Shown in pieces: positions 1 to 12,400 of a stretch of DNA of 64,000 nucleotides (position 1 is its first letter; every line of letters starts with the position of its first letter). The translations under genes and the position numbers were made by a program. The DNA is taken from NCBI RefSeq assembly GCF_004324835.1, contig NW_021163091.1, positions 755,501 through 819,500 of the forward strand, written 5' to 3'. Source of the DNA: Dendronephthya gigantea (lineage: Eukaryota; Cnidaria; Anthozoa; Malacalcyonacea; Nephtheidae). The notes below the pieces were generated by a model, which saw only the letters and a list, made by a program, of their open reading frames with translations, made no database searches and was not told the origin of the DNA.

Positions 1-3000
1 CAAGGCACGCGCATGCATGCTTTTATTGCCTGGGTTTTTCCATGAACAGCGCACAACAACATTAGCGGTTGCGTTCTGTTAATACTCAACTTCGAATATA
101 GCAAAAAAGCCTGAGGCTGGTCCGCAGTATACGTCAGAAATTTAAAAGGAAGCTGGCTGATGGCCGCTCTAATCTGGGAAATATTTTATGTCTGGACAGG
201 TAGCAATATAAGTAACTTTAAAATAAGATTAACATGCAGTATACCCAGGCAATGACTAATTATTAAAAGCTTTTATTGAGTGCAAACGGAGCTTATATTT
301 AACTATGGATAACTTCCTGGACCAGTTCATCAAATCGCAAAATGGCGCGCGGATCGGAAAATACGAAGTGGTTCGTCGTAAAAAATGTATAAACTCGTTA
401 TCAAGCACTTATTTGAACAACATCGATGAGTAATAGTATAATGTGCTATCACTTAGCAAACGTATACAGCAGATGTTGCGTATAAAATTCGACCAACATA
501 CGATATAAAATATCCGAAGGATTTGTAAGTTCCCACGCCCGCGCTCTCTCTTGACAGATGATTTTCAGTTACAACAGAAATGTTGTTCCTGCAATTTGAA
601 CTTTATTCATACAAAAGAGGCTCTCTAAGTGCAACTGTAATCAAGAAAATTTCAAAAATTTAATAGCTTCAATTATACACTGATCTTTCATATTACCATA
701 ATACGAATACGAATTCCTAAACCTGTAAAAATAACACCAAACTGGGACTCGAAGCTCAGTAGCTGCATGGGTCAATAATGTGATGATGCCTTTCTCGTCG
801 ATAAAATTGTGCACATGCACTGAATGTGCATGCATGTTTATCCGCATGACAATAAAGCCGGTTTTCATATATCGCGGTAATTCATTGGTGCATGGTCATT
901 GACGAATAGAATCCATTGTCTATAGAAGAAAATAAATACGATCGTAGAACATCGCCGATGAATTACGACAGATGAAAACCATGCTTAACGCAAGATTGTG
1001 TCAAGTAATATAGGATTTTGATTGCCGGCGAGTTAAGACCAGGATTTTACCACCTCTGAGGTACTTTTCAGTATGGAATTTGACTACAAGATTAAGTATA
1101 CTGTATATTACTTATCAATTTTGGTGGTGTTTCACAAGAAAGACTCTAACTTATGAATAGCACGATGAGACATCTGATAATCAATTTCACTGAAAACCAC
1201 GCGTTTGGTCCGTAATCTAATTGAAGGCAAACTTCCAACAATGATACCAGGAAATTTGTCTCAAAATCCTCTTTCCATTTATAAGTGGATAAAATGCGAT
1301 GTCTATGTTTTGAACCCACACTGTTTTGCGTCACAGCAAAGTATTGAAAGACGGTTTTGGTTGAAAAAATAGTCGTAAGTAAATTAACATTGGTTTTTAC
1401 ATTCATACTTATGCATAGTTATCCAATTTAACCTTCCAATATTCTTTATAAAGGGATTTAGGGCTTGTTACCATAAGTTAAGTTCGGGTGCATTTCGCCG
1501 TAATCCGGTTTTTGGATCACGGACTGGGAATAACAATGAATTACGACGGGATTACGGCATTCGACGTACTATACAATAAATGTTTAAAATCAGCGATCAC
1601 GCTCGTGTTCGCGATCACTGCCGCAAAACTAGAGTTCGTGTTCTGCACACTCCAACCAAAAACTAAAGTTCATTATATATCATAGGCATATGATAACAGA
1701 AATTGTATATATCATATATAGTATAGTTGCACACACTACATTTGGCATTTTTGAAAATTCAGCAATGAAAACCCTACGGATTTGTTATTACGTGTTGTAT
1801 CATTTGTACATGCATATTCATTGATAATATTTTTAGGCTTTCACCGCCAATGGAAATGAGCCTATAACCTGAATTATCGGTTTGTAGGTATACATGCATG
1901 CCAACTGTGTTTATTCCTGCAAAGTTTTCGACGCCAACTCTGGTCTTCATCGGTGCAACTGCATGTAGGAATAAAAATATACGTGCATGGTGACTTACAA
2001 GTTACAAACTGATAATTCGTGTCGTTGTTCTTTGACATGCAAAATTACAAGAGGACTACCAAAACTACAGTCGTTGACTAAAACCATATATCTCGTAAAA
2101 ACACAAGTGTGTGTATATAAAGAAAATAGACGACATAATCTCGTTGATAAGTTAGTATAAACATTCTGAGGAACAGTTACCTTATCTAGTTACCAAAACG
2201 GAAAGGGCTTTCAGATCAATTTCCTGAAGACAAATTCGTTGCAAAAGCCGCTTACAAAACGATTAGCACACAAAACAAACGCATGAGATGTCTTATTAGT
2301 TGTATACGTAACGTGAGGAAGCCACGTGTTTGTGAATGTCCTCAAGACAAGCTTCGTAAAGGAGATTTATCACCATGCATGTATGTAAGTTGCCTTTCAG
2401 GAACATTTTTGAGCGCGCAAAGTACGATCGAACTAAGTATCATTGAACTAGAAAATATATAGGTACATTTTTATATAAAAACCTCTCTGTGGTAAATTTT
2501 CATATTTGGACAGAAAATTTCACTTCGCATACACAAAAACACTTCAATAGATATAGCCAACCACTCTTAACCGATGTGACATATATCACTGTCATTGCTA
2601 GCATAACCGAATAGATTTAAATTAGTAAATAGTTTGATAGGTAGTTTTTGATACGTGGGTCATAATTTTCATCATGGTTGAATAGTGGCAATGTAAAATT
2701 CTGTCAAAATACCTTAAGTAAGAAGATAACCATCAATCTTTGGTCGTTTAATGTTCAAGTTTAATGGAGGACAACTTAGTTAAGTATTTATGGGGCCAAT
2801 TTCATAATAAGGTCATGCTAAAAAATTCTAACTAATCCGAATTTGATATCAAAGAACAAAATAGCGAAAATCCATACAAAATTCTTATTAAAAAACGCCA
2901 AAACCTTTTTTATTCCCACTAGAAGATACTTCACATCCGCCTGTTAATACCATTGGTGATGCCGACAATCATATTTCGAAATGGCAAGGTAAGATTATAG

Positions 3001-3824
3001 TCAAATTTATATACACTAGACGTTTCTCAAATCCCTAAATCATTCAATTAAAGCTATTCTAAAAATTTGGAAAGAGTAAGAATACTAATATTGTTCGCGT
3101 GTGTGGATATTGGGCAGGTTAAGATTAACGTTTACTCAAACCGCTAACTTCAGATCAACACCATTTTTTTAAAAGTTTATATATGATGAGCTTTGCGTCA
3201 ATGCTGAGGCATGAGTTAACCACAGAATGGAAAGTGGAATTCAAAAAATGCTCTCTTACAAAATTTGCTAACAATGGAACCTTCTTTAAATTTTTTTCTG
3301 GAGATATTTGCGAACAAAAACATCCCTAACCATAAACTGTTTTATAATCAGATTTATTTACGCGACGTCACAATACGGAAAGAGAACTATAGTTAAGGTG
3401 ACTCCTCAGACAGGCCGTTTTTTATCATTCCTCGTGACAGAAGTATGACGATGTATCATGCATCGTTGTTGATGCTACGTGTATGTATGCTAGAGCATAT
3501 ACTATCTTTTCATTTTCAAAATAATCTTTGCGTCAGGATTATTCATTGCATGGTCCAACGATCCTGTTTGCATATTGATATACTTGTTCGCAAATATCTT
3601 GCAGTATACAGAAGAAAATAAAAACCTATAGGATATATATAAACGGATGTTATGATTGTGCTCGACCTTTCACCCCTGCGTAGGATGGAGAAAGAAATAA
3701 CCACAAAAGATAGTCGTTTGCTGTAAACGTCAATCTAAGCCCATTTCGATTCAATCAGGGTATTATTACAGAGTATAAATTACTCTACTGTTTTAAGATA
3801 ATAAATCTTCCAAGGATACATTGG
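1..3824. other. Gene-poor 3' flank of CIP2A
   Basis: No complete gene is visible. The only coding-like signal is a short ORF beginning at 305, listed separately. A short inverted repeat lies at about 1497-1562, where CCGTAATCC is answered by GGATTACGG; it resembles a small MITE or hairpin. The remainder is AT-rich with no domain, tRNA or other element that I can support. Confidence 0.6.
305..433 (+). CDS. Possible first coding exon, unknown protein
   Basis: An ATG at 305 opens a 42-codon ORF beginning MDNFLDQFIKSQNG and continuing ARIGKYEVVRRKK, with codon choice that looks more protein-like than the surrounding AT-rich DNA. A possible splice donor (C|GTAAAA) follows residue 24 at 377/378. 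If it is an exon, the remaining exons should lie downstream on the plus strand, converging on CIP2A, but I could not find a convincing next exon. I do not recognise the sequence. It may equally be a chance ORF. Confidence 0.25.
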   Translation: MDNFLDQFIKSQNGARIGKYEVVRRKKCINSLSSTYLNNIDE

Positions 3825-6435
3825 TTATTTTTTCTTACTAGTTGTCACTGCCTTTTCTTCATTCTTAACTATAGATACAGTACCACTCGTTAGACTGTGA
3901 ATCATGGCAGACATTTGAGCGTATTTATCAAGATGTCCTTGTTGATCTTTTAATTGCTGTTCTTTCTCCTTCACCACCTTTTCATGCTGGCTACATACCA
4001 CTTCCAGAGAGGCAACCTGAAGTAAAGAGCGATTCATTTCAACTGCTCATTCTAGCTACATATCTAACTACACTCAGTCCATTGTGTAGACGCTCATGCA
4101 AAACTCAGTCTCGAATGCGGATTTGTTTTTAACATGCAGACACCTTCCCCAAAAGACATAAAAGACGATACCTCTCTTTTTCATTTCTCTTTTGAATTTT
4201 CGGTCATAGACTGGGGAGGGGGCAGTAGGAGCAGCTTCCCTTCTTGCATTTTAATTAATTTTACCAGCAGGGTCAAGGGAGAACTGTTTATGCACGGTGC
4301 TGTTTTACGATGACAACAGACTAATTATCGTGTATCACGGTGTAAAAGTGATGAAATGATACCAGCAAAGCTAAATTTGCCTACAAGCGACGCTCGCGCA
4401 TATTAATGAAGCCTGATAGAGTACATTAAACTATAGCGAGTATAATATAGCGCCTTCACCCTGGCTTAGGTTTCTATATGTTTACTATAGTGATAACGGA
4501 GGCACCCTACCATGCAGTGGCTACTACCTTAGCCTTCCCTTGAGACGAACACAAGAGAGCAGTTCTTAGAAACACAATTGTGCGATAGAAAACGGGAAAT
4601 AGGGACAATTCAAACTGAAACATGTTTCCCAGAAGTATGCCCAGGGACATCCAGAAACTTAGCTGGCCAAAAGATAATTGAGCTTGGAATATACGCAGAA
4701 ATCAAACTAAGGGGCTGTTCATATGAGCCCGGCTATAACCGATATTTAACGAAGCGGGAGAATCGATTTTGAGGTATTAGGTATTATTGAAACCAAGCAA
4801 ACACATGCTATTGTTAGAATGACTGCACCACATGTTATTTACTTATTTCAATAACTCAAATTAATCTCGGGATTCTTTAAATCTCGGGTATAACTGGGCT
4901 CATGTGAACAGCCCTATAATGCATTCTTATATCGAAGACCAGGAAACGAAATCCGCTCTCGTCAAGTTAATAGGGAGGTTAAGATCTACTTCCACTACCA
5001 GTACCGATACGAAAATACATGACGTATTACAGTTTGGCAGCGCAGAAATTTTAAAGCGTTAAGATTGTGACTTCCGTAAGAAGTAAATAAACATGGCGGA
5101 GTATAGCGGCTGTATTCACATCAAAAACTCTACTCACAATCCTTAAGTCTCACCAACAAAGCAGAAACATTATACAACTAAAAGCTAAATAATATTATTA
5201 GAAAACTACTGCAGAAAATGACAATAATACAGTAAATATATTTCGGTACTTCGCCTACCTATCCACTACCATTTTCAGCCCCAAAACGGTACTCGCGACT
5301 TCCAGTCTTGTCACATTTTGGACGATTGTTACATCTGCCCATGCGCGTGACTGATTATTGGTATCGGTACTCGTAGCGGAAGCCGATCTTAACCCTAAGT
5401 ATGCCTAAGTACATGCACCTTGAGACCAAACAACCAACCTTATGTGCCAACTCCTTTCTTGCTTGCTCTTTCTTGGCGAGTTCTGACTTTGTAACTGCGA
5501 ATGATTCTTCCAGCTTCTCAATATCACTTTTCTTGTTCTGCAAATTTTCAGCCTGGGCCTCGAGGGTTTCCGACAACTCTAGGAAACCATAAAAATAGGT
5601 ATGCAATGCATACATGTGGGTAGCCTCCAAAGCATTGGCAAAGATTTTGAAGTTTTGTTCAATGTCAAATGACAGGCCGCAATAATGGCGGGGAAATCAA
5701 CTGCATGATGCTTAGTTTTACGTTCTAATGCCATACGCAAAGGCAAAAATGGGCCAGTTTGCTAGTTGGATACTGTTAAGACATAAGAATAATCAATGAA
5801 ATACCAATGAAATACCATTTCTACGATTAATTTGTCTTAAAGTTTAGGCCAGTTTACACCAATCAGGCTGACAAAATTTCGGCTCTGCCTAGTCTCTTTC
5901 GTAGATAAACAAACTCGGCGGACAGACATGCATCATCGCTCATCGTTTTTTGCGTGTAACATAGTGGTTAGACCGCGAGCGGGCTACCCACAAAAACGAA
6001 ATGATCAGTCAGACAAATGGTAATTATTTTTTGCTCCTGTTGTTAAGAGAGCAGTTCGTTCAGTTATGAAGGAACACACATAGAATCCACCAGTGGAAAT
6101 TCTTATCCGTAAACCGGCTTAAAAACAGAAAACTGCATACCGTTGATTTTTAGATCTTTCAGTTGCAACTGTTGCATGATTTTCTTTCTTTCCTCTTCCA
6201 ATTGATGCAACTGGCGGGTTGCACTAGGTTAAAAAAAAGGGATAGCATTAGGAAAAGGGTCAAGAATTGAGCATGCAGGCTAGGAATAGTTAGAGATCAA
6301 TGTTGGAAATGGAAAATAAGGTAACAGTAGCTTCCAAGGGATAACTGATCAGGTGGAAGTGTCAACTCTTTTAACATTAGTAAAGTTTCAGTTAAAAGTC
6401 CTTATTGATATAACATATATAAATATATAAATATA

Positions 6436-6478
<43 letters not shown>

Positions 6479-9400
6479 CGGGAAGCTTCGGTGAGATGCA
6501 CGTATAAAGAGGAGTTTTATTATATCTGGTCTTTTATATTGAAAATGTAACCCCCGATGAAGACACTAGACCAGAGTGTCAAAATGTTGGGTTGTAACTA
6601 TGAACTTCGAGTGATGATCACTTTCGTTATTTAAAACCTGAGTAGCAATAATAGCGCCATATTCATATCAATGTTGAATCGAGTAATATAAGGCATGCAT
6701 GAATTAGCTAAAACAAACGAGAGTACGACAAGAGTATATAAAATAACAAGCCGTGAATTCGTATTTTCTCGCAATAAATGATACTCACCAGTCATGTTGA
6801 TTCTTTAGATTATCATTATGGCGTCGGAGCATTTCACTGAGTTCAGATAAAGATTCGTGTTCCTTTTGTGCGGCATTCAAAGTTTCCCTCAAAGTCTCCG
6901 ATCTAAACGTCAACATATAAACCAATAAACGAATATAGCAAAATTGAAAACCTGATACTTTACTGAGCACAGTTGGTGATAAAAGTTATAATGAAATGAA
7001 TGCTCAAGGAAAATTTGACTATGCCCCAACAGTCTTCATAATCTGGGAATCTCATTTTTGAGTGCTGAAGGCCTGTTTCTTGTGAATAAATTATTGTTTT
7101 TTGTACAAAGTGTCTAATGGGAAATGTGCAAATATAGTAGTTTATCACAGTAATTATCACAGTTGTAATTATGGAACCTAAGTTAGACTCTATTTCCGGT
7201 AGTCACCTGTTTGTTTGCTCCGCAAACGCGATTTTTAGTTGTTCGTATTCACCAGCAGTCACTTGAAGATTCTTAACGTGATCATGAAGTTTCTTTATCT
7301 GAAGAAATGAAAACACATCACTCATCAGTTACGGCAATAAATACGCTCGAAATTCCTTTCTATTTTATGATCGAAGCGGCAGACCGTCAGACAAAAACCA
7401 TGCAGTAAGAAGAGATATATTCAGATGCAATTCCCAAAACATCAGATTCATTAAATTATATACCTGTTCCGAGGATTCTTTTTCCGATTCCAAAAACCTA
7501 TTGATCTAAAAAAGAGAGCATGATGTAACAACAACTGTGAGTACTTGAAAGCACTTTACAAAATGAAATGGAAAGGTTTCTAAAAAGAAATAGCAAAATA
7601 GGTTTCTTAGCTTTTCAACAGTCCTTTAAAAGAAGATTATGTCTCGAGACGTCCTATAAACCTCGTTTCCAGGATATTTTACCTTATTGTCTAGACTCTT
7701 AACCACTTATTTAGTATTCAAATAAACAATCAAGATATGCACTAATTGTAAAATTGAAACACCCAGTATATTTTATGGTACTATGACCCCGGCCGACTCC
7801 ATTGCCACGTTCAAAATGTCCTGGGAATGAGTTGACGGCCGCACCATTCTCTTAAGCCCAGTGCACACTGGAGGAAACAACTGAGCTGAGCGTCACTCGT
7901 GACTGTTAGCTGAGCTGTTTCCTCAAGTGTGCGGTGTCGTATTCTGCGTTTTCTAGCACGCGTGCTATCGGCGTCGGATATTCAACATGTTGAATAATTT
8001 TGTACACGAGTGAACATTTCCTCACAGTGTGCGCGCGTCCTGAGCTATCAGCTCAGCAGTTGGGGCGAATGATACTCGCCTAAAATCAATTTACAGCGGG
8101 TTCAAACACATTTAAAGTTAAGAAACATTACATTCATTACTTTTTAGCAGTTAACAAATCACTTAAGACTTAACGGCATCGAAAAAATGAGTAACTCAAG
8201 ACACCTTACCTCGTATAGACAGGCATAATCGACCAAAAACCGCTAATTTTTTTCCAGTACTGATTCGGCAACTATTAAGTTATTTTGCGTCCACTTGGGT
8301 TGTGAAAATAATTCAAATAAAGAACACACTCGCATTCGCTCCAACTGCTGAGCCGATAGCTCAGGACGCACCCGGTGTGGGACTGTGAGGAAATGTTCAC
8401 TCGTGCACAAAATTATTCAACATGTTGAATATCCGACGCAGATAGCACGCATGCCAGAAAATGCAGAATACGACACCGCACACTTGAGGAAACACCTCAG
8501 CTAACAGTCACGAGTGACGCTCTGCCTAGCTGTTTCCTCCAGTGTGCGTCGGGCTTTAGACTTTATTCTTTACGTCCACATGGAAACGGACGAATTTGGG
8601 ACCGTCCTCGATATCTTCCGATTTGCTTGTGAGAACACGTAGAACCGGTTAAATTTTTATTTCTCCTACCACGTGAACACCAATCTCGTTCTCCGAGCCC
8701 GCGGTGTTCCAGCGAGGAAACAAGGGCACTGGGATTATTGAAAATAGAAATGATTCTTATTGGTTGTTGTATGGAATGTTGTAATACAAAACAGAAATTG
8801 TCAAGTAATAAAAAACAAAACCGACTGAATATCGTTTAATTTTTTGCAATCGTATCAATCAAATGTTTCCCAGTATCAGCATCAGTTTCTGGCTTCCGAT
8901 TTAGATTCCATAACCTAGTTACCTCGCTAGAGGATCGCGGGCTTGGAAAACAAGATTGCATGAACACCTGAACCGACACCGCGGAAATTGGTATAGGCTT
9001 AGCCGCAATTCTCGATACTTAGACTTCAAACTTGGTGAGGAAAAAGATTCATAAATATTCAAGAAAATATGTCTTGCACAAAAGATTTGAAGCTTGCTCA
9101 CGGTAAAAACGAATCGTCTGAATTAATAACCTTGTGTATACTTTAAGCCTCAAAATGGCCATTTCACAGCGGTCAGATGTGTATGATGAGCTGTCAAAAG
9201 ATTGCAGAATGCGTATTCAGAAGAAAAATTGAACTTTTTTAAGATATTCAAAAGGTTTCTCTTTGATAGGGCGATACAGAAATGCACAATTGTGAACCAG
9301 CGATTAGATTTTCGGGTTGAAACGTCTTAAACACCAATTTCTGCGGTGTCACCTGAACCGGAATTCTAGCGGTCCCAAATTCGTCTGGTCGCGTAGGAAA

Positions 9401-12400
9401 GTTTCCCTAACGGCCACTCTCCCCAATTGGCCTCCTTCCTCACAAAGTACGCCCCTAGTCTCTCTGAACAACTTTTACAGAGACAAATATCGATTCTAGG
9501 ACAAAGGCTTCTACAGCACATTCCGTGCATGTATCACATTGTTCCGTGCTTATTCCATATTTATAGGTCGAATTAAAAGATCTTAATCATGTAATCATGT
9601 AATAATCTTTATCATGCGTGATGCATGTGTTTGCATCGTGCAATGAAGACAGGTGTTCGGCTTGTTTGGACATACCCCGAGAGTACAGATGTGATAAAAC
9701 ATTACATATATGCTCCAGATGTATTCTTTGTGGGCTCTGCTCTGTGGGGGTAGAGTATATATTATATTCTTCTGTGCTTAGTTACTCTACAAAAGATCAA
9801 TCGTGTGTTCAGTTTTTATGTATACCTGTTCAACCTGGGCTTCACAACGTTTTTCTGTCTCTTGCAACATATGCCGTAGCTTCGTGCACTGCAACACAAT
9901 AATAGTCGGGTTTTGAAGAACTTAATGAACAACAGCGAGACTAGATGTCCTTCTCTAATACTTTACTTGGTCAAATACCATTCAAGTTTTATTGTGTCAG
10001 GTAGAGCAGAGATGGAGAAATTTTCTTAACTTCAGAGTTTGGATAAAAGATTAAAAAGGATATTTTAGACGTACTCCACCAGGATATTTCTCCATCCTTT
10101 CTAATACTCATATTGTTCATAAACTCATACTGGCTATATCTATGACTAACTTGTACTGCCTACATATAATATATTGATACCTATACAACAAATACTGTAA
10201 TCACCTCCGCCTCAGACTGTGCTCTTCTACATCGATACTGTGAGATCATGCGGTCAGACTGGGCAAGAGCCAACGTCTTTGCTTCCAGCAGATCTTGTAA
10301 ATGACTTTCCTTTGTCTGTTGAAGAATTCGAAATATAGATAAAAATGCATTTGGGTCCATTCCTATGGACCCAAATCTTGTGTGAATACATATTGCATGT
10401 GATGATATCAAAGCATTTCAAAATATGATCTTCATCCTGTAACAACTCAACTACACGCTCATTAAATTGAAGTTTGCAAGTCAAAAACGATTGATATAGG
10501 TACAGTGCTTCTAAAATGCATGTACGTTGTTTGGATTTTGATCACCTGCATGTGCAATGTTTTAAATCTATCCTAAATGAATGACTGGGATGTTTTACAA
10601 AGGACATTGCAGTCTTAGGGAAAGAATCTTACCACACCTGAAGTGAATTAAGTTTGGCTTCATAAACATCCATAATTTCTGATGCTTTCGTATCTTTTAT
10701 CTGGAAAGAAGAAATCTTACATTATATCTTGATGCAGAGCAATTCAATGCAAAACTGTACTGAATTTTTTACAAAATAACTAGCGATAACCTATATAGTT
10801 CAACTAGTTTGATAGCGAACAATATCGCAACAACTTGATAAGAAGCTTGCTCCAAGTCAAACATATCCTGCCGACAAGTCGCCGAAAATAGTTAGGTACC
10901 TCCATTCCCGACTTCATTTTATCGATTAAATTTTCAATAGTGCTTTCATCTAGCATGCTGTTTACGAAGGTACTCGTCTTCGGATGATTTCGGTCGCGCC
11001 GTTTTAACGAATATTTCAGTGGATCCTTTGACAAGATGCTCGAACCAGGCTCGAATGTTGACTCCGACAATGGAGAAAGGTTGACATCATCTTGTTGTTT
11101 ACGCAATGACTTCAATTCCTCTTCTTTCTTCCGATTGTTTCCAAAGATCTGTTCACCAAGCCTGGGGGGAAGTTGAGAATAATCTCTCCATATTCATAAC
11201 TTTGAAACAAAATTAATCTCTTCCTACACAATGACTGATTGCATGCATATATAAAATGTTTACAATCCTGGACAAAAATACTTTTTTAAAGCGTAACATA
11301 ATTTTTCTATAGTTTTTCTGAGAAGAAAATAGCTTTCAACACGGAAATTTTTATAATCCATCGATTTCCTTACCATTTAATATGAAAATCAGTTTTCCTG
11401 CACGATTCTTGGAGCACACGAAGGGCAGTTTGAATGTCATCTTTCTGGCCATTGGAGATTGTGTTCGCCAAAAATGACACAAGACGTTCGTCCTACACAG
11501 CAAAAATGGGGATATTAAACAAGATCAGTGAATTATTTACTCATATTTATTTCTTGAACTGTCCTTTCTATACGTTTCAGACATAATTAAAGTTACACTC
11601 CCAGAAAACAATAATGTGCTACTACCTGCATTAGTTCCCCCAAGTTATCCTGTGAAATATAAACATAAAAAAATGAGAATCATCAGCATATATAAATCAA
11701 CTGCATAGATAGATCTACCGCTTCTATCATCTCATATTGGTTGATTACAACGAAATGAGTTATAAAAAATTACAATCAAAATTTCTCGATCACAGCATAT
11801 TCGAAAAAGAGAGCATTAACATATTTTTGCATGCAGTAGGGGTTTATTAATGAATAACCTCAATATCTACCATGGAATTAAGTATTTGACACATGCATAT
11901 ACATGCACATACCCTGATATTTTTGTCTTTTGGCTTTATTTTAATCATGAGATCCAACGTTTTCAAAGCCACCGCAACCCCGATCTCACTAAAAACGGCA
12001 AAGGTTGTTCTGAATGTCAGAAAATGGCGAGGTAACAACCGTAAACTGGACGACAGAATGAGCCAACCAGTAGCAACATAAGTAAGGGGCTAAAGGGGCC
12101 ATGTTCTTGATGTCGCTATATGTTTGGCAGTCCATGCATGCAGCTAGTCATGCACACAATGCGGATTAATGCAGCTAATCCATGCAGCTAATCATGCACA
12201 CAATGCGGATTAATGTAGCTAATCCATGCAGCTAATCATGCACACAATGCGGATTAATGCAGCTAATCCATGCAGCTAATCATGCACACAATGCGGATTA
12301 ATGCAGCTAATCAATGCAGCTAATCATGCACACAATGCGGATTAATGCAGCTAATCCATGCAGCTAATCATGCACACAATGCGGATTAATGCAGCTAATC

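Noticed and set aside
9618-9902. Cysteine-rich 94-residue plus-strand ORF
   Set aside because: It overlaps the CIP2A exon at 9888-9826 on the opposite strand and shows no domain or splice support.
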